Source of the DNA: an uncultured Niabella sp. | GTDB taxonomy: Bacteria > Bacteroidota > Bacteroidia > Chitinophagales > Chitinophagaceae | Assembly: GCA_934486785.1 (NCBI GenBank) | Contig: CAKSQK010000010.1 | Span: 1 to 64,000, forward strand | Direction of reading: 5' to 3' | Length of the DNA stretch: 64,000 bases | Shown: piece by piece, positions 56,315 through 63,929 of the stretch | Layout: each line of letters begins with the position of its first letter | How positions within the stretch are numbered: position 1 is the first letter of the stretch | The notes under the pieces: model-generated | Told to the model about the DNA's origin: nothing | Databases searched by the model: none | The model's input: only the letters and a program-made list of their open reading frames with translations | Position numbers and translations under genes: made by a program

Positions 56315-57997
56315 ATGTTGAAAAAAATATCAATACCCCTGTTTCTTTTTTTGCTGAGTTCTTTTTTAAGCAACGCGCAGCCATTAAAAGATAATTTTTA
56401 TGTAAAAGTTTTAAGCCAGGAACTGAACCGCAACATGCAGCGCCTTCACCTTCCCGAACTTTCAAAACCTTTTTTAATTTCATACCGGCTGCGCAATGGT
56501 TATTCGCATAACATACGGGCAGAGCGTGGCCACATTACCAGCCTGCTGAAAGAACCATCGAATAACAAAGTTGCCGTTGTAAAACTGCTGGTGGGAGATT
56601 ATCACCGCAATTTTGATCATATGCAGTATGGCGGATTTTCAATGAATTTGCCTGATGAAGACAATGCTGATGAAATTCGCAGGTTGTTATGGCTGGAAAC
56701 TGACAGGGCTTACAAGGCCACCGCGCAGCAATACAATGCCACCATGGCCAGCTTGAAACGTGTGAATGTGGACAAAAAAGAGCTGGAGCTGGATGATCTT
56801 TCAAAAATAACGCCCGTGGTGAAAGACTTTGGCGCTATGGCGCCGCTAAAGCCAGACCAGCAACACTGGGAGGCTATTTTAAAAGAACTTTCATTGCTCT
56901 TTACAAAACACCCGGAACTGACCACTTCTTACACACAGGTCAATTTCAGCAGTTATGAAGACTACCTGGTGACCAGCGAAGGAACAATCACGCGGCAACC
57001 TGCGCAATCTGTTTCATTCACCGCGTATGCATCTGCCAATGATGAGCAAGGAAACACTTTTAACGACAGCTATACTTTCTATGCAAAAAATATTTCAGAA
57101 CTTCCTTCACAAGAAGTTTTAAAAAATGAAATACTGAACATTATTGAAACGATCAAAAATGCAAGAACTGCCAAAAAATTTGAGAATGCTTACCTGGGCC
57201 CCGTGCTGTTTATGAACGATGCGGCGCCTGCTTTGATGAGCAATCTTTTTGGTTCAAGCCTGATCGTTCGGCGCAAATCCATTCTGGGATATTCTTCTTT
57301 TGGAGCCACCGATTATGAAGACAAGCTGGGGCAGAAATTGGTAGCCGCCGATCTTAGCGTGACGGCATTGCCCAAACTCGTTTCGTTTAACGGCATTTCT
57401 ACAACAGGCTCTTTTCAAATTGATGATGAAGGCGTAGAACCACCAGATTCGCTGGCGCTGATCAAAAATGGTATTTTAACATCTTTATTGAACGGCAGAG
57501 TGCCTACGCAAAAGTTCCCGCGGTCACAGGGCTTTGTCAGGTCATTTAGCGGGAGGGCTTATAACCCCGGCGTGCTAAGGATACAGTCAGCCAACACAAC
57601 AGTTTCCGATTCGATGAAACAGCGCCTCATTAAAATTGCAAAAGAAGAAGGCCTGCCGTATGCCTATATTGTAAAAGACAGGGATTATACAACGGCGGAT
57701 CTTTATAAAGTAGATGTAAAAACAGCACAGGAAGAATTGGTAACTGCCAACCGTATTGCAAATTTCAACATACGCAGCATGAGGCGTTTTGTTACCGCAT
57801 CCGACAAACAGGTTTTATACAACACACCTACCCTTAGCATTATTACGCCCGAAAGTTTTATAATAAATGAAGTAGAGATTGAAAAACAGGATCAAACGGT
57901 AAAACCCAAACCCATCATTGTTTCTAATCCTTTGCTGGATAGTGAAACCACGGCTGTTAAAACATCTGCAACTAAGAAAAGAAGAAACAGAAAATAA
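56315..57997 (+). CDS. Exported TldD/PmbA-family protein lacking the zinc motif (TldE-like partner)
   Basis: 560 residues, with a signal peptide ending near LSNAQ. It aligns along its length with the preceding gene product, but at the metal site the motif HEIFGH is replaced by SNLFGS (about 308), so it cannot bind zinc in the same way. This mirrors TldE/PmbA, the non-catalytic half of the TldD-TldE complex. The C-terminus is Lys/Arg-rich (SATKKRRNRK). Function inferred as partner subunit in the envelope. Confidence 0.85.
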   Translation: MLKKISIPLFLFLLSSFLSNAQPLKDNFYVKVLSQELNRNMQRLHLPELSKPFLISYRLRNGYSHNIRAERGHITSLLKEPSNNKVAVVKLLVGDYHRNFDHMQYGGFSMNLPDEDNADEIRRLLWLETDRAYKATAQQYNATMASLKRVNVDKKELELDDLSKITPVVKDFGAMAPLKPDQQHWEAILKELSLLFTKHPELTTSYTQVNFSSYEDYLVTSEGTITRQPAQSVSFTAYASANDEQGNTFNDSYTFYAKNISELPSQEVLKNEILNIIETIKNARTAKKFENAYLGPVLFMNDAAPALMSNLFGSSLIVRRKSILGYSSFGATDYEDKLGQKLVAADLSVTALPKLVSFNGISTTGSFQIDDEGVEPPDSLALIKNGILTSLLNGRVPTQKFPRSQGFVRSFSGRAYNPGVLRIQSANTTVSDSMKQRLIKIAKEEGLPYAYIVKDRDYTTADLYKVDVKTAQEELVTANRIANFNIRSMRRFVTASDKQVLYNTPTLSIITPESFIINEVEIEKQDQTVKPKPIIVSNPLLDSETTAVKTSATKKRRNRK

Positions 57998-58028
57998 AAA
58001 AGCCGAACCAAAAATATTTGATCCGGCT
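57991..58028 (-). terminator. Rho-independent terminator after the DUF6515-like gene
   Basis: Ten-pair stem (58001-58010 with 58019-58028, two G-U pairs on the minus strand) followed by a T-rich run on the minus strand. It reaches into the last codons of the convergent TldE-like gene. Confidence 0.65.
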
Positions 58029-58049
58029 GTTCTCATGTAATATATAACA

Positions 58050-58901
58050 CTAATCCTCTCTTGCTTTTATCACCTCGTAAACGGTTTTGCCGCTTTCCAA
58101 AACTTCTTTGTACCGTGTTCCGCTTGGTGATTCATATTGTGTTTCTCCGCCCACTTTTATGGTTTTTGAATTGCGGGGCAGATTTTCAAACCGGTCTCCC
58201 ACCTGCGGACCTACGCTGCCATACACTTCGTCAGTAGCTGTAGCGGCCGGGCGATTGCCTGCGCGGGCTTCTGCTTCATTTGCATTTCTCACAATAATTT
58301 CTTCACTATCGTTAGGCCTGCGGCGCTGCGAATCATACCGGCCTTCATCATACTCGTCCTCATAATTGCCATCACGGCTGTCTGCCCTGCGGCGCAATGC
58401 CTCGTCTGTATTCAGGCGGCCCTCTTTTCCCACAATGATGTATAGATCATCATCGCTCATGTAATAATTTCCGTTGTGCTCGTAATAGATCTGCCCGTTG
58501 ATTACGCGCTTGCGGGCGCCGGACGGAAGCCGCTCCAAACTGGCGCCTAACGGTGGCTCTACTATTTCATAGCCATCACCTCTTTCTCTTTCACGGTAGT
58601 AAGTATTGCCGCGGTAATAATAAGTAACACCGCCATAATATACCCTGCGGGCACCCGGCGGCAAACTATGCACCCTGCTGCCCAGCACAATAGGAGGCAA
58701 CATAACAGAAACTCCAACGCCAGGTCCGCCATAATAACCGCCCCAGCGGCCCATGCCAAACACACCGCCAATACCTACCGACACGCGGGGGCCGCCATAA
58801 TATGGTCTTGATGGATAACGCCTCCATTGGGCATGAACATCTGAAACCACAAAGAGTGTGGCTAAAAATACAGCCGCACCCAGTATAAAATTTCTTTTCA
58901 T
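58050..58901 (-). CDS. Exported DUF6515-like protein
   Basis: 283 residues from the ATG at 58901 (MKRNFILGAAVFLATLF...HAQW), which gives a clean signal peptide; the in-frame extension to 59003 does not. A Gly/Tyr/Arg-rich stretch is followed by three similar motifs of the form 'LPxGARxVxxGGxxYYxxxxxYY' (about 75-100, 120-150 and 255-280), the DUF6515 pattern. An Arg/Asp/Glu-rich linker separates the last two. Probably a periplasmic or outer-membrane-associated protein. Function unknown. Confidence 0.75.
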   Translation of the reverse strand: MKRNFILGAAVFLATLFVVSDVHAQWRRYPSRPYYGGPRVSVGIGGVFGMGRWGGYYGGPGVGVSVMLPPIVLGSRVHSLPPGARRVYYGGVTYYYRGNTYYRERERGDGYEIVEPPLGASLERLPSGARKRVINGQIYYEHNGNYYMSDDDLYIIVGKEGRLNTDEALRRRADSRDGNYEDEYDEGRYDSQRRRPNDSEEIIVRNANEAEARAGNRPAATATDEVYGSVGPQVGDRFENLPRNSKTIKVGGETQYESPSGTRYKEVLESGKTVYEVIKARED

Positions 58902-58990
58902 TGTTGTTGCACTTTTTTTTGTTGACGATATGAATTGAAAAAAAGATGCGAAGACCGTGTTAAAAAATTTGGGTAAGAAAGGCAGCATAT

Positions 58991-59395
58991 ATGCTTGCAA
59001 CACAAAAGTATCAGCAGCGGAAGGGCATCGGAAAACGTGGCACTGCCATGCTAATCATTTTTACACAGGGGTTTAAAAATACGCACAACTACCGTCAGCT
59101 CATCAGTTTTGCAGGCTTAAGCCCAACAGAATACGCCAGCGGAAGCAGTATTAAAGGAAACGGCAGAATTTATAAAAAAGGTGGTAAGGCCATGCGTGAT
59201 GTACTGTATATGTGTGCTATGAATGCCAGGCAAACCAACCCTGCCTGCCAGGCTCTTTATGATCGGCTCAAAGCAAACGGAAAAACCGGAAAACAAGCCT
59301 TAATAGCGGTAATGAAATAGCTTCTCAAACAGGCGTTTGCCGTAGCTAAAAATGGCACCCTTTACCAACCGAATTATTGTTCTGTAAAACCATAA
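58991..59395 (+). pseudogene. IS110-family transposase remnant (C-terminal part, with internal stop)
   Basis: The first 109 codons encode the C-terminal Transposase_20 region of IS110 proteins (GIGKRGTAMLI, FAGLSPTEYASGSSIKGNGRI, RDVLYMCAMNA). The N-terminal DEDD catalytic half is absent. A TAG at 59318-59320 interrupts the frame, but the next 24 codons still encode the typical IS110 tail (LLKQAFAVAKNG ... YQPNY) up to TAA at 59393-59395. The element is thus both truncated and nonsense-mutated. Upstream homology fades before about 59009. It lies at the edge of the accessory cassette. Confidence 0.82.
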
Positions 59396-59486
59396 AATTA
59401 TTTGGATTTATGCACAGTTCATGTTATCAGCTGCCCTTCTTTCAGTCGGTTTGGATTGTCGTGTCGGGTTGTCGTGGTGCGTTGGC

Positions 59487-59552
59487 TTGGTAGCTCTTTT
59501 GCAATTTTAGCTTTGTGCGGCTGGTTTGTGGGAATTGCAAATGTGCTACCAA
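59487..59552. repeat. Long imperfect inverted repeat (hairpin)
   Basis: Left arm 59487-59506 and right arm 59533-59552, 20 bases each with 18 pairing, separated by 26 G/T-rich bases. Outer halves TTGGTAGC / GCTACCAA and inner halves TGCAATT / AATTGCA pair perfectly; the two mismatches lie between them. There is no T-run after it, so it is not an obvious terminator. Set in non-coding DNA between the IS110 remnant and the cassette. Confidence 0.6.
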
Positions 59553-59576
59553 ATGCGTGAGCTGTCTTGTGTTGTC

Positions 59577-59626
59577 TGCCCCACTATTGCCCAACCATTG
59601 CCCCACTTGCCCCATTATTGCCCAAC
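59577..59626. repeat. Two 19-bp direct repeats, 31-bp period
   Basis: Copies at 59577-59595 and 59608-59626 differ at one base (TGCCCCA[C/T]TATTGCCCAAC). The second copy contains the last codons of the AlbA_2 gene. A related C-rich stretch lies between them. Confidence 0.6.
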
Positions 59627-60946
59627 TATTTTATAGTAAATTCCTGCTCCCGAAGTACCTGTTTTTGTCAAGATTTTAAACTTGTCTGCCAATTCAGTTA
59701 GTTCGGTTGTCGCTGTTCGTTTAGAGATGTCGTTCAATGTTTGATAATCGCTGTTCGTGATTTTCCCTTTGTCTTTTGCATACAAAACCGCTTTCACTTG
59801 TCTGTCGTTAAGTCCAAGTGTCTGCAAGTATTCTGTATAATAAATGTCTTTTCTGAACACAACCCAAAAGTCTGAACTTTCGGCAATGTAGGTCGGTTTT
59901 GGAAGTCCTTCGGCTACACACAATTCATTCATTTTGCTGATACCTCGTCCCCAAGATTCTACATAACCACTACGAAAAAACGTGTTTGCAATGTCAGGAT
60001 TGAAAGGTCGTGATGAATGGCTTTTCAAAAGGTTGCTGACTGTCCAATTTTCGGGTAAATGTCCTTCGTTCCAAATCATTATTTTGTCTTTGTAAATTCT
60101 GATTTGAATAGGTGTCAAGCCCGAATAATCTTTGTGAGCAATCGCATTTAGCAAGGCTTCACGAACAGCTTCTTTCGGATATTCGTAAGTTTCAATGCGA
60201 TTAATTCCGTTTTCATAACTAACAATCGCTTTGATGTATTTTGTAAAAAGTATATCAAGCCTTTTTTCAATTTGCTCAAACAAATTTCCGTGAACTTCAT
60301 CTTGGAAAATTAAGTCTGCTTCGTTTTCAAAATATCCGATTTTGATGTAAGCACCCGTTACAAATTTTTCGGGTTTCGGGTGGAATAACAACAAAGCGGC
60401 ACGTTTTAGATATTTGCCTTCTGTCAATTCCAAATTTTCTAAAAGTTGTTCGTTGGTGTCATTTACACTTTCTTCATCAAGGCGTTTACTCCTTATGCCA
60501 CGCTTTTTGAAAAAATCAAATGTTTCTTGCTTCAAATCCGCTACAGAAACATTTGGAATAGGAACACCGTCCCAACGTTTCCCTTTTTTCTGTAAAAGAA
60601 ATTTGTCCAAAGCTGCACCTTTCAATTCTTGTTTGGTGCTCCCGCTTCTGTAATGATATTGTCCTTTGTAGCTTATTCCGTTTGGATAAGGCTCTACGAC
60701 AATTTCCAAATAGTCGCCTTGCTTTGTTTCTTTCAAATTCATATCAACCAAAATTCCCAAAACATCACGCACTTTATTGGGGATTTCTTCCAATAACCTT
60801 TTGGCTTCATCAACTCCAACAATATTTCCGTTATCGTCTTTCCCGATGAAAATAGTGCCTCCGTTGGCATTTGCAAAACCGCAAATCCATTTCAAGTATT
60901 CATCTCTCCAAGTGCTTTTGTATTCTATGTTTTGAGTTTCGGGCAT
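59615..60946 (-). CDS. AlbA_2 / HATPase transcriptional-regulator-like ATP-binding protein
   Basis: 443 residues. The N-terminal AlbA_2 (Schlafen-like) domain (about 5-125) starts with 'IEYKSTWRDEYLKWICGFANANGGTIFIG'. A central region leads to an HATPase_c_4 domain (about 250-355) with 'EAVREALLNAIAHKDYS' and 'GRGISKMNEL'. A winged-helix-like C-terminus (about 375-443, LNDRQVKAVLYAKDKGKITNSDYQTL) completes the usual architecture. Such proteins are common on mobile islands and are thought to bind nucleic acid. It is the last gene of the cassette operon, 15 bp after the methyltransferase stop, so it may be its regulator or an effector; this is inferred. Coding GC is lower than in the flanking chromosome. 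Confidence 0.85.
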   Translation of the reverse strand: MPETQNIEYKSTWRDEYLKWICGFANANGGTIFIGKDDNGNIVGVDEAKRLLEEIPNKVRDVLGILVDMNLKETKQGDYLEIVVEPYPNGISYKGQYHYRSGSTKQELKGAALDKFLLQKKGKRWDGVPIPNVSVADLKQETFDFFKKRGIRSKRLDEESVNDTNEQLLENLELTEGKYLKRAALLLFHPKPEKFVTGAYIKIGYFENEADLIFQDEVHGNLFEQIEKRLDILFTKYIKAIVSYENGINRIETYEYPKEAVREALLNAIAHKDYSGLTPIQIRIYKDKIMIWNEGHLPENWTVSNLLKSHSSRPFNPDIANTFFRSGYVESWGRGISKMNELCVAEGLPKPTYIAESSDFWVVFRKDIYYTEYLQTLGLNDRQVKAVLYAKDKGKITNSDYQTLNDISKRTATTELTELADKFKILTKTGTSGAGIYYKIVGQ

Positions 60947-60961
60947 TATTTAATTATTGTT

Positions 60962-61705
60962 TTATCCAATAAAATATTTTGTACTTGCTTCAACAAAATC
61001 AAAGTCCAATCTATTAACTTCATCGTTGTCTGCATACTTTTCAAATGGGTTTATATCACTTAAAAAAATAACTCTATCCGTAGCCGTTGCTTTACCTTTT
61101 GAATCTGCCCATATTCGAGTAGTCTTGTCAGTATCTGATATTGCATCATTGATACACCAAACATTTTTAAATAATTTTTCTTCCCGTATCATTAAAGCAA
61201 ATTCTCTTGCCAATGGAATAACGCTGGTTTTTGATTTTGCAACATCTCCAATTACAAAAACAGCAACCCCGTCTTTCTTTAGAAATTTTTTAAGTTCAAT
61301 AACAACTTCTTTTGAAAAATTAATCCATTCTTCTAAATTCAAATCATCATCTAATTCCTCCGAAACTTTCAATGGGTCTTCATCTAAAAACCAACTTCTA
61401 ATCCAGTTTTGTTTAGCATAATTTACAATTCCCAAATAAGGAGGAGAAGTCAAAATCAAACTTACCTTTTTGTGAAATGGTTTAAGTTCATCAATTTCGG
61501 ATAGTTTTTTTGCATCAGCTTTGACAACTACTCCTGATTGTTTTAGTCCGCTATGTTTTTTGTAAAGCCTTTCTGTTTTTTCTCTTAAAATATTAAACAT
61601 ATCGTGAAATATCCTGTTCAGATTATTGGTCTGAACAAACTTTCTCACATAATCGGGCGACATTCTAAAAGTATCTGAATGATATGTTGTATTTAAAATA
61701 TTCAT
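60962..61705 (-). CDS. DNA methyltransferase (TSPPY type), apparently lacking SAM motif I
   Basis: 247 residues from the ATG at 61705, whose ATGA overlaps the nuclease stop by 4 bp; an alternative ATG at 61720 is possible. The catalytic motif TSPPY lies at 86-90 in 'VSLILTSPPYLGIVNYAKQNW', a context typical of N4-cytosine or N6-adenine methyltransferases. 'DGVAVFVIGDVAKSKTSVIPLA' and 'TDRVIFL' follow. No FxGxG SAM-binding motif I is visible before or after it, although related full-length enzymes carry it N-terminally. The sequence could be an incomplete protein, a split subunit whose partner is elsewhere, or a divergent motif. Confidence 0.78.
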   Translation of the reverse strand: MNILNTTYHSDTFRMSPDYVRKFVQTNNLNRIFHDMFNILREKTERLYKKHSGLKQSGVVVKADAKKLSEIDELKPFHKKVSLILTSPPYLGIVNYAKQNWIRSWFLDEDPLKVSEELDDDLNLEEWINFSKEVVIELKKFLKKDGVAVFVIGDVAKSKTSVIPLAREFALMIREEKLFKNVWCINDAISDTDKTTRIWADSKGKATATDRVIFLSDINPFEKYADNDEVNRLDFDFVEASTKYFIG

Positions 61706-62550
61706 TTTACTAATCTCCATTTATCGTTTTCAAGAATAATCAAACCATTCTTTTTAAGGTGTTGCTGTGAAGTTCGGACTGCGTGTTTCCACTTTTTACC
61801 AAAACTTTTTCCATCAATAATTCTATCAACCATATTATCACATAAATCAGGATGAATATTTTGAATTTCATTATGAATTTCTTCTGTTTGTAAACCTTGT
61901 GGATTTTTATCTAAAACATAGAGAATGGTTTTTGAAAAGACATTATGAACCGCTCCAACATTATTCAACCTGTCTTTAACCAATTCCTTTTGAGTCGATT
62001 CTATAAGGCTTATTATTTCTGTGTTAAGACTGTTTTCAAGAGTGGGTGCAGTTCTTGTGATTTGACTTGAAATACTTATTAAAGATTTTAATGTGTCGTA
62101 TTCTATTAATGAACCAAGTTGACAATACTGATTTATATCTTGATATATTTTTTGGGTTTCATTCTCTTGATTTATTTGGATTCCATACTCAAAGTTTGAA
62201 AACAACCCACCATTTGTCAAATTTCCAGATGTGATAATGGACTTTTTTTTGTCTGATATGTAAACCTTAGCGTGAAGTTTAGGCAAATGCCAAATTTTAA
62301 GATTTTTTATTTCTAAATTGAGTTGCTCAAAAACTTTAGGGTTGTTTGAGCCTTGAATAATATTTATGGGTGAAAAATTTGTAAGGAATGTGAAGTTCCC
62401 ATTTTCTTTCAGATTATTATTGATTTTTTTCAGAATAAAGTCAACGCCATTTTGAGTAACAAAAGGTGATGAAATAAAGAAATCACTTCTCGATTCATTT
62501 ATTAATACACCTAATTTTTGATGCCAATTTTTATGGAGTTGCTCAATCAT
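61702..62550 (-). CDS. PLD-fold nuclease-like protein with C-terminal winged helix
   Basis: 282 residues from the ATG at 62550 (MIEQLHKNWH), 2 bp after the GHKL gene's stop. A single phospholipase-D-type active site is visible: LHAKVYISD (His93, Lys95) then SGNLTNGGL (Ser108, Asn110). This is like PLD-fold restriction endonucleases, which dimerise to build one active site. The C-terminus (about 205-282, ILYVLDKNPQGLQTEEIHNEI ... KWKHAVRTSQQHLKKNGLI) looks like the winged-helix region of Mrr-type restriction proteins. It is probably the nuclease of the cassette. Confidence 0.78.
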   Translation of the reverse strand: MIEQLHKNWHQKLGVLINESRSDFFISSPFVTQNGVDFILKKINNNLKENGNFTFLTNFSPINIIQGSNNPKVFEQLNLEIKNLKIWHLPKLHAKVYISDKKKSIITSGNLTNGGLFSNFEYGIQINQENETQKIYQDINQYCQLGSLIEYDTLKSLISISSQITRTAPTLENSLNTEIISLIESTQKELVKDRLNNVGAVHNVFSKTILYVLDKNPQGLQTEEIHNEIQNIHPDLCDNMVDRIIDGKSFGKKWKHAVRTSQQHLKKNGLIILENDKWRLVK

Positions 62551-62552
62551 TT

Positions 62553-63584
62553 TTATGCTGCTATTGTGTGAGGGGTAGAAGTGGAAATCCTTTTTTGAGG
62601 AACGAAAAAAAGATTGCAAGGAATAGCCCGACCCGAAGTGAAACGGAGGGACACACCCAAATCAATTCTATTCAAATTATTCCCTAAAACGCTTCTATTC
62701 TCAATTTTCCCTTTGTTTAAGTCTTTTTTTCTTTGACCAGAAATTGTAAATGGTAAAATTGTGTCAAACATATTGTGATGTGCCAAATACCATAATGATG
62801 AGGTTGGTCCGGTAAGTTTTGCTGTGTACTTACCAATGTCCATTCCAATATGTTTAATCAATGTTCCTGCTTCAAATTCATTTTCAGGAACTGTAAGGCT
62901 TAAAGGGTTATTATTGGCTCCAACACAGTATTCGTACCAGCCAAGTTTTCTTAACCCTAATTCTCCGTCATTGAATCTAACAATTGTAAAAGATACTTCA
63001 TCTCCTTTTTTTAAGATTTTGTTTGGTCTGGAAATTATTACGGTAAAGGTGTTAAAAGACAAAGCAGTTGAACCACCTTGACCATAAGCTCCAAGTTGAT
63101 GAAGTTTGTCAATTTTATTATTGTCATTTAGGCTCAAAATCGTTTTACCAAATTCATCACCTTTAATTCCAGTTCCAAAATCTCTGATTTCAACGGTTGG
63201 GAAATCTTCACGTTCGGAATCTTTTAAAGTAATGACTGTTTGACGTGCCAAATCTTGGATTTTTTTGTTTGAAGCGTCTTTTATGTTTCTTAATTTACCT
63301 TCTGCTAAATCAAACCATTTTTGTGCAGCCATTCTTGGGGAATCAATATCTTTTGGTTGCCCTTCTTGATGCCATTTTAAATCCAATATGGAATCAATAG
63401 AGTTTGTAATTCTTTCAACTAAACCCGCAGCTGGGTCAGTACCCATATTGATAGTTGATTGGTTGTTTTGTCTATCTCCGACTGCTCTCCAATTTATATC
63501 GTAATCATCCGTTAATATTTCTAAAATATCGGTTACTTCTTTGGCAGTAGTTGCGTTTAATAATTGTTGAAATATCTCGTTCAT
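62553..63584 (-). CDS. GHKL-type ATPase (MutL/MORC-like) of a restriction-type cassette
   Basis: 343 residues from the ATG at 63584 (MNEIFQQLL). Bergerat-fold ATP-binding motifs are present: N box 'LVERITNSIDS' (Glu58, Asn61), G1 'IRDFGTGIKGDEF' (D135-x-G-x-G139) and G2 'LGAYGQGGSTALSF' (about 164-177). Proteins of this kind accompany methyltransferases and nucleases in restriction-like operons and are related to MutL and eukaryotic MORC. The C-terminus ends abruptly at SGRAIP followed by a polar tail, so part of a longer family domain may be missing. ATPase function is inferred. Confidence 0.8.
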   Translation of the reverse strand: MNEIFQQLLNATTAKEVTDILEILTDDYDINWRAVGDRQNNQSTINMGTDPAAGLVERITNSIDSILDLKWHQEGQPKDIDSPRMAAQKWFDLAEGKLRNIKDASNKKIQDLARQTVITLKDSEREDFPTVEIRDFGTGIKGDEFGKTILSLNDNNKIDKLHQLGAYGQGGSTALSFNTFTVIISRPNKILKKGDEVSFTIVRFNDGELGLRKLGWYEYCVGANNNPLSLTVPENEFEAGTLIKHIGMDIGKYTAKLTGPTSSLWYLAHHNMFDTILPFTISGQRKKDLNKGKIENRSVLGNNLNRIDLGVSLRFTSGRAIPCNLFFVPQKRISTSTPHTIAA

Positions 63585-63597
63585 CTTTTTAATCTGA

Positions 63598-63834
63598 TTA
63601 AAACTTAAAGGTATTTTTGGTAGATTTTGAATTGGTTGTATAAACAAGTTCTATGCTTTTTACTTTTTCCTTTAAAGCTTTAAGCATTTTTGTTACATCT
63701 TCATCATCATAGTCATAGTTGTTTTTGTTAGCACATTTTGCTAAACTATCAAGTGTGTCAAGCACTTTTTGTACTCTTCTTCCAGCCACATTAGTGAATC
63801 GAACTCGCTTAATATTTTGATTACTTTTCGCCAT
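63598..63834 (-). CDS. Small basic protein at the head of the cassette operon
   Basis: 78 residues, Lys-rich, with a helical core (AGRRVQKVLDTLDSLAKCANKNNYDYDDEDVTKMLKALKEKV). No helix-turn-helix or known family recognised. It starts 13 bp upstream of the GHKL gene's ATG and is the first gene after the promoter, so it could be a regulator or a complex subunit; this is a guess from position. Confidence 0.65.
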   Translation of the reverse strand: MAKSNQNIKRVRFTNVAGRRVQKVLDTLDSLAKCANKNNYDYDDEDVTKMLKALKEKVKSIELVYTTNSKSTKNTFKF

Positions 63835-63853
63835 TTTGATGAAAATTTGTTTG

Positions 63854-63887
63854 CAAATATATAAATTGTAAACTACATTTTGTAAAA
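63854..63887 (-). promoter_or_regulatory. Probable promoter of the defence-like operon, with paired TTGTAAA sites
   Basis: Minus strand: TTTTAC (63887-63882), 20 bases, TATATTTG (63861-63854), about 20 bp before the first ATG. On the plus strand TTGTAAA occurs twice, at 63866-63872 and 63880-63886, in the spacer and over the -33 region, where an operator would sit. Confidence 0.45.
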
Positions 63888-63929
63888 TATAGTGATAAAT
63901 ATGTTTAAAAATATTTTTAGTTTAAAGTT

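Noticed and set aside
58902-59003. N-terminal extension of the DUF6515-like gene
   Set aside because: The extra 34 residues hide the signal peptide that starts at 58901 and overlap the IS110 remnant boundary.
59470-59560. Integron attC-like recombination site
   Set aside because: The hairpin and GCGTTGGC resemble attC loosely, but the R-box consensus GTTRRRY is not met and no integron integrase is seen.
59577-59626. CRISPR-like repeats
   Set aside because: Only two imperfect copies with a 12-bp gap, no array, and no cas genes.
59615-63834. DISARM or BREX assignment for the cassette
   Set aside because: A PLD-type nuclease and a methyltransferase fit DISARM superficially, but the hallmark helicase and DUF1998 proteins, and BREX PglX/PglZ/BrxC, are absent from the operon.
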